Shown here: positions 21,909 to 33,201 of the stretch, piece after piece
How positions within the stretch are numbered: the first letter of the stretch is position 1
How the letters are laid out: every line of letters begins with the position of its first letter
Source: Staphylotrichum longicolle
Taxonomy: Eukaryota; Ascomycota; Sordariomycetes; Sordariales; Chaetomiaceae
Length of the DNA: 64,000 nt
Assembly: GCA_019096155.1 (NCBI GenBank)
Contig: JAHCVI010000001.1
Span: forward strand, 7,936,001-8,000,000
Direction: 5' to 3'
Made by a program: the position numbers and the translations under genes
The notes under the pieces: model-generated
Seen by the model: only the letters and a program-made list of their open reading frames with translations
The model's database searches: none
What the model was told of the DNA's origin: nothing

Positions 21909-24900
21909 CTAGTAAGGGCTGTGACGGGCCGGCGGGCTCCGGCTCTGCCACGACGAATGTCGGAGTGGGACATTCCTATTCTCCGTCCGGCGGTGGCGGT
22001 GGAAATTGAGCCGGTCGCCTTCGTCGTAGTAGTTACGGCGCCGAGGCTCCTCCCTGCGATCGTCCCTTCTCTCATCGCGCCTCTCTTCGCGGCGCTCCTC
22101 GCGCCGGTCGTCACGGTAAGGGTCCCGCGGGCGGCGTTCCTCGCGGTCACTCGCAATCTCTCCGTCTTCCAGGTCTGGGTTTCTCGCACGCCTCTGATCG
22201 ATGGCCCTGTCTTCCTCTTGTTTCACCCTGTCTTTCACGGTGAGATCGCCAAACATTTTCTGGAGCCGCTTGCCCGACACTTTGATATCACCAAGGGGCC
22301 AAATCGAGGACAAGAATTCCCTACGGTAACGTTAGTACATGACCGAGATCAGCCGGTCGGACACCAGTGGTGACTTACCAGAACTGGGGCTCGAGGCTGG
22401 CAAGATCGGTCTCGCTCTCCGCCCGCAGGCTCTTCAAGAATTCTCTTCGCCCAGGATCTCCCGCAGCAGGCACCCGCTCCTTAGAATACATGATGCGCTC
22501 CATGTTCGATTTGAGAGGCCGGAGAACTGACCATACGAGCTGTGCGTTATCCGAGTTGTCGATCTCGTCGTCGCGAAGCTTTGCAAGCTCCTGGAACCGC
22601 TCGACGGCCTTTTGCCGCTCTCGCTTGTACCGCTCCATGGTCTCGGGATCCATCTTGGGTCTCTCCTTTTCTTTGGGCTTCTTCTCGTGCTTGCTATCAG
22701 CCTCGACTCGCCGGTGCTTCGAGTTGCGGTCGTCGTAGTCATCGTTGTACTTTCGCTTGTCCGGCCGGGGTGTACCACGGTCGTTGGCATTGCTGTACGA
22801 GCGGTGATGGTCGCGATCGCGGTGCTGACCCGGCTTCTTAGACAGGGCAGGACCCGGAGACGCCGAGACTGAACCGCCCTCTCCACGGCGGATGCCGTTC
22901 GTCAGAAGCTTCTTGCTGCGGTGGTGGTTCTCCACGGCCTTCTTGGCATTCGCGTCATTAGAGTACTTGGCCATGAGGACTGAGAGGAGGTACTCGGACC
23001 GCCGGACAAGGTGAACGGCGCCAGGCGACGAGATTCCCTTGTCGTCAGTCTTTTTGCGCTCCTCCTTCTTGTCCACTCGGTGCTCTTCCAAGAAGAACTT
23101 GTCGTGCATCTGGAGCTCGGGATCGTCCCTGATCTGTGTCCAAGCGCCAAAGCCGTACTTGTCAATACCGATGAGCAACATGGCATCTTCTCGAGCTCCC
23201 CATTCGCAAGAATACTGCGCCGCTTTGCTGGCATCAGGCAGCCTAAACGTCATGGCGTCGCCGTGGTCATGGAGCACACGGTGCAAGAGCTTGAGCTGCG
23301 GGGGTCGCTCAACGACCGTCTCGGCGTTGACTTTGCGAACATCGCCGAAGTCAACCAGGACGGCCTTCTTGTCCTTCTTGGCGAGCGGCTTGCCAGCCTT
23401 TTCCTCTTCCTCGCGCAGCTTCTCGGCGTTGGCATCCATAGCGAGTCTGCTTATCGCCACCAGGTCGTCAATGATCGACTTGAGAAAGTCCGATCCCGGG
23501 TCACTCAGCCGAGCATCATGGACGATCTCTTCCTCGCGGTCGTCAAAGAAGCCGTAACGGAAAAAAGCGCGAATGAGATTACGCGTCTCCTTCTCGTTCA
23601 GAGGACGGCGGGGATCCGAGAGCAACGCCCGTTGTTCCTCGAGCTCCTCGAGCTCCTGCTTCTCCCGCTGTCTCTTCTTGGCGAGGCGCTCGGCGCGGTC
23701 GTTTTCAACGTTCTTCTTCGAGCCTTTCAGCGCGGCCTTACGGGGAGCGTTCTCTTCCACGGCACGTGCCAAGTATTCCTCGTGCTTCTGCTTTTCCTCT
23801 TCGGCCTTGATGGCAGCAAGCTCATCAGCCGGAATGATCTGATCCCAGTCGAGGGCCAGGTCGTCAACCTTGACGTCTGTGAATTGCATCCAGTTGTCCC
23901 AGTCGATCCCGCCACTGCTGAGATTGATCTTGTCATCAATGCCCGTCTTGGTGACTTCGGCATTCTCGAGAATCGCATCAATGTCGAGCTGCTCGAGCTT
24001 CTCCTGGTTGCCGGATTGCTCGAACAAGTTCTGAGAGCGCATCTTGAGGATCATGGAGATATCCTCGGCCGTCTTTGCCTCGTCCAGCTTCATGCCGCGC
24101 TCCTTGAACTGCTCACGAAGGGCCTTGCCCTCATCCGTAACACCCGCCTGGATCGTGAGATACTCGAGGAACAGCTTGTTGCGGGCACGCTTGACGACTT
24201 CTTCCTCAATGGTTTGCTTGGCAACCAGACGATAAACGTTGACGGGCCTCTTCTGCCCGATGCGGTGAGCTCGTGCCATGGCCTGCAAATCCGCTTGGGG
24301 GTTCCAATCCGAGTCGTAAATAATGACCGTGTCCGCAGTCATCAGGTTGATGCCGAGACCGCCGGCTCTTGTGGACAAGAGAAAGCAGAAGTCGTCACTA
24401 CCCTCGGCGTTGAAGTGATTGATAGCCATGCGGCGCGGGCCGGCCGGAATAGTGCCGTCAAGTCGCTGGAACTGGTAACCACGAATTCGAAGATAGTCGC
24501 CTAGAATGTCCAGCATCTTGACCATTTGACTGAAAATCAGGACGCGATGACCATCCTTTCGCAGCTTGGCAAGCAGCTGGTCCAACAACATCATCTTGCC
24601 GCTGCTTGTGATGAGACCCTTGATTTGATCCTCCCGACGCGTGCTCCCAGCGAGCACCCGGTCTTCGACACCCAGAAACATGTATGGGTGATTGCTGACT
24701 TTCTTCAGCTCCATCATGATATTGAGCAGCGATTGCTTGTGGCCGTTGCTCACATCGTTGAGGGCAGCGTAATTTCGGGTGAGGATGTTCTTGTAATATT
24801 CGAGCTGAACATCGGAAAGCTCGACTCGGATGATCTTCTCTGTCTTGGGCGGCAGATCCGACTCGACCGTCTCCTTGGTTCGACGCAGAATGAACGGGGC

Positions 24901-27124
24901 GATGGCGGCGTGCAGCTCCCGCAGCTTCTCCTGTGTCGCTATCCGCTTGGCCTCTTCATCGTCAACCTCAGCATTGTCGGCGGTGGAGAGCAGCTCAAGT
25001 TCCTCGTCAATCCGGACTTTGCCGGGGTTCAAAAAATCTAGGAGCGCTCCCAGCTCGGCGAGATTGTTCTGGATCGGTGTGCCGGTGATGAGAACTTTGC
25101 ACGGGACATTGAAGCTGTTGAGCTTGAAGTAGAGCTGGGATTCCCGATTTTTTAGGCGGTGAGCCTCATCGACAGCAAGGGCCTGCCATTTGATGCCCTT
25201 GAGGTGGTCGGCGTCGGCGAGGATATAGTCGTACGAGGTGACGAGCACGTTGAACTTGGTCTTCTTGGTGTTGCCATCGACAAAGAGCTCATAGTTCCGG
25301 ATATTGGCGCGAGCGGCCTCGGGCCCGAGATAGACGACGTAGTTGATGTCTGGGGCCCAATGGTTGAAAGTATCGCACCATGCCGGAATGACGCTGAGGG
25401 GCGCGACAACAAGGAAAGGCCCTTCCTGACCACGATCATTCCTTAACCAGCTGAGAAACGAAACGGTCTGAACGGTTTTGCCGAGACCCATCTCGTCAGC
25501 CAGGATGACATTGTTGCCGCGAGTCCAGTTGAGCGCCAGGAAGTTGAGGCCCTTCATTTGGAATTCGCGGAGCTCGCCGTTTTTGATGTATGAGGGCTGC
25601 TGCTCAAGTTTCGTCATCCTCGACCTGGTGTCGGGGTTTGACTGCTTCCGATCCGACTGCCAGGAGCGTGACGCTCGATCCAGGTACTGGTCAATCTTGT
25701 CCTGGGCATGGCTGCTAATCAGGGAAGCATCTTCCCAGGTGCAGTCGTCATACTGAAGCCCTTTCCACTTGACGAAGTACTCGTGGCCGTCGTCACCATC
25801 GCGAACGGCGACAATGCGCTCCACTTTGGTGAAGTCTTCGAGGGCTTCTTCCTCGCGCTCTCGGTCCAACAACCACTGCTCGCGCTGTTCAGGGCTGATT
25901 TCATCCCCGCCAAACTGCAAATCAAGCTCGTACTCGACCATCTTCTTGTAGTAGTTCTCCAGCCGACGAAACCCACGGAAGCCGGCAACAGTCTCGGTGG
26001 TTTCCCACGTGTTGTGGAGGTGAGACCTGCCTTGCCATTTGATGTAGTACTCAAAATCGTGCCGAGTAGCGTTGGGTGTAATCTCGACACCTTCCTTGGG
26101 GCGATGTCGAAGAATCTTCTCGATGTACGGCGAGTTGTCCTCGACGTCCACGGCCCAGTAGGCGGGGGTAGTGTCGTCCTCATCCTCTTCTTCGTCGACT
26201 TCGCTTTCTTGATACGCGCCGGCCGATACTTGAGCGGCGCGACGGCTAGACCATCGCTTCTCGGCCAGGGCCAGTGCCGGTTGTAGCTCTTGTTGCCGCC
26301 GAGCCTTCTTCTGAAAGCTACGCGCTTTTGCGCCGCCGTAATTATCAGAGTCGGAGTCGTCAGCGGATGTTTGACGAGCCGGTGTACCTCGCTTGGAAGC
26401 TGTCACGTCCAAAACATGTTAGCCAAGGTTAGCGGCGAGAGGCACGCGTCAGGGAGTCCGCTTCCACGTACCAGGCAAGGATCGCTCGAGGCGGCGGCGC
26501 TTGTTGGCCGTTTTACGGGGAGCCGGCATAGCATCGGACTCGGATCCTTCTTCCTCATCATCCGAGTCAACCTGTTCATGAGGATTAGCGCACTGCCCAA
26601 GGCTGCACGCGCGGACAATACTCACGACTTTCCGGCGTTGGACGGGACGTGACTATGTTGACGAATGGTCAGCTGGTAAATAGAAGGAGGGCAACAAGGA
26701 ATCATCGTACGCTACGTCGCAGGCCATACAACTCAGGATTTTCCCGCATGTATACGTCTTCTATTGCTTGGGCGGCCTTCCGCTTGGCGACGGCATGGCC
26801 TGACGCCGACGCGTCGTGGTCGGAGGCATCGTTGCTCTGTATTGAGGCTGGACTGGCTGGGGCATCAAAATCCCCATCATCTACGGCATCGTTGTCACTC
26901 GGGTCGGACTCGTCCTCCTCCTGCTCCTCCGGGGCATATGCGGGCCCCTCGTCCGGCGAGCCGGCGGCATCGACGGACTCGGGGGTTGCGGCACGCGCCT
27001 CGGCGGGTTGGGCGTCAGACAAATCACTGTCGCTTGGATTGCCGTCGGGAACGTGTGCGTTGACTTCGTCTGCCGATGACGAAGCGTGTCCGTTTACCGG
27101 ACCGGGTTCTGGGGATGTAAACAT
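21909..27124 (-). CDS. CHD1: Chromatin remodeller CHD1
   Basis: Five exons, 27124-26711, 26652-26626, 26571-26472, 26399-22379 and 22320-21909, join cleanly to 1657 residues. The acidic N-terminus ends NPELYGLRRS. Double chromodomains lie at about 268-336 and 371-426. The SNF2 ATPase has ADEMGLGKT (482-489), AVDEAHRLKN, and the C-terminal helicase block STRAGGLGINLMTADTVIIY with RAHRIGQ. A SANT/SLIDE-like region and a basic linker follow. The last exon gives the helical CHCT domain (EFLSSIWPLGDIKVSGKRLQ) and an RRDE-rich tail. Family knowledge: CHD1 spaces nucleosomes over transcribed genes and travels with elongating polymerase II. The 27-base exon 2 is small but needed for the frame. The long exon seems to end at a TAA after QFW, but a GTAAGT donor overlaps it and the next exon continues the conserved domain. 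No frame errors in 5 kb. Confidence 0.96.
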
Positions 27125-29305
27125 GGTACTGTTTGGGCGCGAGCTGCCTGCTGCAAGACGACGATGTCAGCAAGAGGTCTGGTGCAGTTGCGGACCCGCG
27201 AGCGAGGGCCTTAGGAAGGGCCCGCCGCGGCGACCCGGAATCAGCAAGCAACGGCAGAGAACAGGCCACGGGCACGTTTCAATGATGGTTGTCGCATCCG
27301 GAGGCGTGTAAGTGATGAAGACGAGGCTACGGGCGATGGCGGGCAGCGATTGCGGACTCCAGCGGTCGCGGACACGGAATCGACAGGCCGAATGGCATCG
27401 GGGCGACCGCAGGCATCGGGATCCATCAAAATTCGAGTGTCGGAGGGCTCCAGGAAGGCTGCAGGACGGGTATATCGATGGGCGTGTGCCTGTACCGAAG
27501 GCGGATTTGATGGACGAGACGCGGCGGGTCACAACATGGGCGAGGGTGCAAGGGACAGCCAAGTGTACTACTTACAGGTCATCGACAGCAACCTCCAGGC
27601 AGCAGACCGGTGCCTCAGCTTCCTGAGGGCCTGATGGGTTCCGGGTTGTGGTGGGGCGTGGTGAAGAACTGGAGACCCCAGTATGGTTAGTGATGATGGT
27701 GTAGCGGAAATTCGCAGCGGTGGTCGGTTGGAGGAGAAGAATGTGGAAAATGGTGAATCGGACCAGGCACCTGGTGGCCTGTGCTTGCCGCTGTGCACCG
27801 CCCCACTCGAGGCGTGCGGATTGGCCCAAGGCACCCAACAGCCCGTCCGGTGAGGCGGGCAACTGGGGGCTTTCCTTCAGCCTTCCCATGGATTCTCCTC
27901 AGCTACGATCTCTGTGCCGATCATTGGGGGACCAACAAACTCGAGACCTTGGCAGCCTTGCAACCTGCAATGGAATCTCTGAAGAGTGCCACGACGATGA
28001 TGAAAAGAGATACTTACCAGACAGACAGAAGATATGAACTGGTCTGGTTCTCGATCTTCTGCCAAATCGGTCTCTAGCGGAGGTGGAGTGTGTAGGCGAG
28101 GTTGACACTGACAAGTTCGACTTGACAGACTTGACTGTGAAACGTGGTGTGGCAGAAATTATTTTGATGTTTGATTTTGGCTGGATTCCTGTTTTTTAAA
28201 GGTTGAAGTGACAGGACGGTGTTGATATGATTGATGGGAATACTAGGGTTCTGCTGCTTTCTGGAGTTCAAGGATGGAAATAAGGTAAGCGAGAAACTCC
28301 AACAGCTTTGTCAAAGCTTGACCATCTACGCACCTCAACGAATGTGGCGGACATAACTCCGAATCACTCGGGTTGTTCAGGTTCCCGTCGCCGCCTAGCC
28401 CTCAGAGAAGCATAAGCCGCAGATGCACTGCGCTTCGTGCAGGATACCCTACTAACAATAGAACCTGGGAATCTTAACAACCTGACTGTCAAGGGCACAT
28501 GACAGGTTGCATCCCACCTCAGACCTGCCTGTTTGCACAGCAAGAATCAATAATCCTGCTTTCTGAGAGAAGACCAGCCTCGCCGGGTTTGTCATATCAA
28601 AAAGACCTTTGGTAGGATTGTCTCCTCCTCGACAAAAAAGTCCGGACACCAATCAACCAACACCATTCGGGACGTATCCTTTTCTTAATGGATGTGGATA
28701 TACTTAGATTGCCCACTCACTACAATGACACGATCATCATACTTTTCTCCTCGTCCAGCGGGTGAAATCTTTACCGGGTGATAGAATGGAAAACCCTTGA
28801 CCGACAGCATACACAGTATGGCGCCGTGCTGCTGATGAGTACATACATCTGGTTGGCTGCTGCTGTCATGAGTACTGTGTAGGTAGGGGTGTTCAAGGCC
28901 TGAAAGCTGTTGGCCTATCAGCTGCGGCACATTCAGGCTGACGGGTGCCAAGCAGACGCCGCCTTGCAGTCTTTGTGGCAGCAGTGGGTCCCTTGACTTT
29001 TTGCCCTGCCCCTCCTCCACAATCAACCCAACGCCAGTGCAGGTGGCATTTTCGCGGGACTCGATTTTGACCCACCAGTGGCCGCGCCCCTCCTTCTTCA
29101 ACAGCCCAACTTTCTTGGTCGGCCCACTGCTGCGGAGGACAGACCGGATTATCTCGCACATCGAGGACCCGTGCAGTGTTTTGAGGGGATTCGCGCTGTT
29201 CCTTGTCCACCGCCTCGTCTTTCCGAGTCTGAAATCGAAAGAACCCAAACCGTCGTTGGTCCCTGACAAGCTGCTGTGCCCCGCCAACCCTAGAAAACCA
29301 GCATC
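27125..29305. other. Divergent spacer between CHD1 and RLI1
   Basis: About 2.2 kb shared upstream region of two highly expressed-type genes. Open frames are short and mutually overlapping. The TTTTTTAAAGG stretch near 28193 and AT-richer DNA around 28140-28260 could be promoter or non-coding transcript, but I see nothing specific. Confidence 0.5.
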
Positions 29306-31876
29306 ATGGCCGACAAACTCACTCGGTATGTGCTGTCCCCCCGGTCTCCGGAAAAGAACATAACGTCACGGCGCATCATGGTGCACTGGCGGACAACCTT
29401 TCCCGCCGAACATGGGCTGACCGCTTTGTCACAGTGTCGCTATCGTGAGCAGCGACAAGGTACGACTCCTCGAACCCTGCGGCGACGTGGTGGCCACGAC
29501 GACAAGGAAAGACTGACCCAAGCTTACGATGGGTGTGAATAGTGCAAGCCGAAGGTGCGAGCGCCGCGCGGAGAGGACGAAATAATGGTTGTGTTAACGG
29601 AACTAGAAATGCCGTCAAGAATGCAAGAAGTCATGCCCGGTTGTCCGGTCCGGCAAACTCTGCGTATGTCGTTCACACGTCCCCAGTCCTCTGTCTCTTG
29701 ATACGTTTCAGCTAACACATTCTGCAGATTGAGGTATGTCTGAGATGCGGGCACTTAGTACATTGCAAGCCCGCATTTTCTAACAAGGCGCCCTGCAGGT
29801 GACTCCCGAATCGCGCATCGCCTTCATCTCCGAACAGCTGTGCATTGGTTGCGGTATCTGCCCCAAGCGCTGCCCCTTCGGCGCCATCACCATCATCAAT
29901 TTGCCCACGAACCTCGAGAGCCAAATCACCCATCGCTATGCCGCCAACAGCTTCAAGCTCCACCGTCTTCCCATGCCCAGGCCCGGCAATGTTTTGGGTC
30001 TTGTGGGAACCAACGGTATCGGCAAGAGCACGGCTCTCAAGATCCTGAGCGGCAAGCTCAAGCCCAACCTGGGCAGGTTCGACAACCCGCCCGATTGGGA
30101 GGATGTCATCAAGTACTTCCGTGGCTCCGAGCTGCAGAGTCAGTATTGTCTTGAAGTGGACTCTGTTCCTCACTAATACGCCGGTAGACTACTTCACTAA
30201 GCTGCTGGAGGATGACCTCAAGGCCGTCGTCAAGCCGCAGTACGTCGACCAGATCCCCAAGGCTATCCGCACTCCCGACAAGAGCGTCAAGGCCTTGATT
30301 GAGAGCCGTCGCTCGATGGACAACCTGGACGAGGTGCTTGATACTCTGGGTAGGCCCGCCCTTTCTCTATCTCCGTCAAGTTCAGCCAGCTGACACCCAG
30401 ACAGAGCTGCGCCACATCTATGATCGTGATGTCACCCTCCTTTCTGGCGGTGAGCTTCAGCGTTTTGCCATCGGTACCGTCTGTGTGCAGAAGGCCGATG
30501 TGTAAGTCCAGGTTCCTCCCCTCGCTCCGCCAACCAGGGCTGACCTTCGCTAGGTACATGTTTGATGAGCCGTCGTCATACCTCGATGTCAAGCAGAGAC
30601 TGAGCGCTGCCCGCATCATCCGGTCCCTCCTTCGTCCCGATGACTATGTCATCGTCGTCGAACACGATTTGTCTGTGCTGGACTATCTCTCGGATTACAT
30701 CTGCGTTCTCTATGGTCAGCCCGCTGTCTACGGTGTCGTCACCCTCCCCTACTCCGTCCGTGAAGGCATCAACATTTTCCTGGATGGTCACATCCCGACC
30801 GAGAACTTGCGCTTCCGTGAGGAAAGCTTGACCTTCCGTATCGCTGAGGGAACCGAGGAGTTCATCGCTGAGAAGTCGCGGGCTTTCCGCTATCCGGCAA
30901 TGGAGAAGACGCTTGGCAACTTCAAGCTGAGCATTGAGTCGGGCAGCTTTTCCGACTCGGAGATCATCGTCATGATGGGTGAGAACGGTACTGGCAAGGT
31001 GAGTCGCAAAATGCGGGATTCCATACAAGCCGACCGACTAACATGCGAAGACTACTTTCTGCCGTCTTTTGGCTGGTGCCCTCAAGCCCGATGGAACCCA
31101 GAAGGTCCCAGAGATGAAGATTAGCATGAAGCCGCAGACCATCACACCCAAGTTCGAGGGTACTGTCCGCCAGCTGTTCTTCAAGAAGATCAAGGCTGCG
31201 TTCCTGTCTCCTCAGTTCCAGACAGACGTTGTCAAGCCTCTCAAGCTTGATGACTTCATCGACCAGGAAGTCAAGAACCTTTCCGGTGGTGAACTTCAGA
31301 GAGTATGCTTCAATCTTGTTCAGGTTTCTTGGCATCTTTGCTAACGCAAGATAGGTGGCCATTGTCCTGGCCCTCGGCATGCCTGCTGATATCTACCTCA
31401 TCGATGAGCCGTCAGCTTGTAAGTTTCCATCCATGTTTCACACTCTGTGTTGTCATACATCCTGCTCACGTGGGAACAGACCTCGATTCCGAGCAGCGTA
31501 TCGTTGCCAGCCGTGTCATCAAGCGGTTTATCATGCACGCCAAGAAGACCGCCTTCATCGTCGAGCACGATTTCATCATGGCTACCTATCTCGCCGATCG
31601 TGTCATCGTCTTCGACGGCCAGCCCGGTATCAATGCGCATGCCAATAAGCCCGAGTCGCTCCTTACCGGTTGCAACACCTTCCTGAAGAACCTGGACGTC
31701 TCCTTCCGCCGTGACCCCACCAACTACCGGCCCCGTATCAACAAGCTGAACTCACAGCTTGACCAGGAGCAGAAGTTGAACGGCAACTACGTAAGTGGGG
31801 TCTTCGTATTGTGCCACTGGTACGTAGCTAACGACCTTCACAGTTCTTCCTGGAGGATACCGACAAGAGCTCTTGA
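29306..31876 (+). CDS. RLI1: ABC ATPase RLI1/ABCE1, ribosome recycling factor
   Basis: Thirteen exons: 29306-29325, 29435-29459, 29543-29554, 29607-29663, 29728-29733, 29799-30138, 30188-30349, 30405-30501, 30554-30998, 31051-31302, 31355-31418, 31480-31790 and 31844-31876. They join to 607 residues, the size of yeast RLI1 (608). The N-terminal 4Fe-4S domain has CKPKKCRQECKKSCPVV and LCIGCGICPKRCPFG. ABC domain 1 has GTNGIGKST, LSGGELQRF and YMFDEPSSYLD. The hinge is followed by domain 2, with GENGTGKTT, LSGGELQR and YLIDEPSAYLD. Family knowledge: RLI1 splits ribosomes after termination and is essential and cytosolic. Exon 5 is only six bases (Ile-Glu) and exon 3 only twelve (Cys-Lys-Pro-Lys). 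All junctions have GT...AG ends, and each join restores conserved residues. The start ATG sits in GCATCATGGCC. Confidence 0.97.
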
Positions 31877-33201
31877 AAAGGGCATCCCCAAGGACACCCA
31901 TGATCAGCACGGCCGCCGCCCCCCTCACGACGATGCATTGGATTCCGGCGTTTTAGGCGTACAAAAAGGTGGCAGTTGCAAAAACCGACCCGGCGGCGCC
32001 CGCGGCGGGCTTGATGGCGCATCGGAAGAGGGCGGCATGTCCGAAGACGACGATCCGGACATCTAGCATTGGCGGCGGCAGTCTATCCCCTGTTGCCTGG
32101 TCCTACCGAGGTTGGTTTTTTGAAACCGAACCGCCCCTGATGGAGGCGGCAAGCCTGGTAGATTGAGGGGCGATGGATCAAGTTGGATGACTGCCGCCTG
32201 GTCGCAGCGCAGATTATCTGCGCGGGGCCCAAGGTGAACATGTGCTTTTGTATAGCAGAGACGTATGAGGAGGACTCCAGAAGGTAGATGAAATACAATT
32301 GTGATGCAGCTGCTGTCGACGCCTCCACAAAGGATGTCAAGTAACCGTTGTATATCATCAAACTCAGCCCAGAACCAGGTTATCACATCATCCACCAGAG
32401 AGACCTAAATAGTGTCAAAACTACAGGTCTATTCAACTCCAAACTTTTTTATTGCTACACGATGAAAGCTACAATAGCCGTTCTCAAGCAAGGAAAAGAC
32501 AAGCCAGTCCGCCGAGTGTACCTCGGGCTGAAACTGCCTGACAAGATTACACCGATACCTGATAGATGAGACCTTTGACCTGGCGAGGGTTACAAGTACC
32601 TAGGTTAGAGAAGCTGTGGGTAACGTACTGGTTTTTTTTTTTCGTTTTCGCTTCCCCCCCCCCCCCCCCCTTTTTTGTTCTCAAGACACCGCCTGCGACA
32701 AATCTCGCCCACGCCACACCGACACTTCCCCACCCCCCCAACAAAGCTTCCCCCTACCGCCGTCCTAATGGAACGATGATCCAGCCTTCAAGAACCGTGT
32801 TTTGTTGCTGCAACGGGAGGTGAAGGGAGGCAGTCACCGTGGCGGCGCCCGCGGCGCCCGCGGCGGCGGCGATAACGACGACGACGATAACGGAAGCGCT
32901 GGCGGGGGTGATTCCAGAACTCGTCGACTTTGTCTTCTCCTTCCGAGCGGATGCCAGATGCAGAAGGGTCCCCCTAGATGATTTCGCCCGCTTCGCTTCC
33001 TGAGCAGAGACCGCGTGTCTGCTCATGCCCCTCCTCGGCGATCTCGCCCTCTTCGCTCCGCAGACGAACGACAAGTGTCCGCTCCTCCTCTTCCTCGTTG
33101 TTGACGTGCAGAGGGGTACGCTTGCGCGCGCGAGGAGAGCAGAGCACAGTCTTTGCCTGGAGTCGGAGTCGTGGTGGAGGACGACGGCACAATGAGGCCA
33201 A
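31877..33201. other. Convergent spacer between RLI1 and PRP40
   Basis: About 1.3 kb tail-to-tail region. It has a T10 run next to a C17 run (about 32631-32676), a TACCTAGG motif at about 32597, and open frames without similarity. Nothing coding seen. Confidence 0.55.
32631..32676. repeat. Poly-T / poly-C / poly-T tract
   Basis: A run of ten T, a short T-rich gap, then 17 C (32654-32670) and six T. Pure C runs of this length are rare in coding DNA and hard to sequence, so the exact length is doubtful. Confidence 0.6.

Noticed and set aside
22370..22385. TAA after QFW as the end of CHD1
   Set aside because: A GTAAGT donor overlaps it and the next exon restores the conserved C-terminal helical domain.
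23011..24504. 497-codon plus-strand frame inside CHD1
   Set aside because: Antisense shadow of the CHD1 helicase exon; no similarity of its own.
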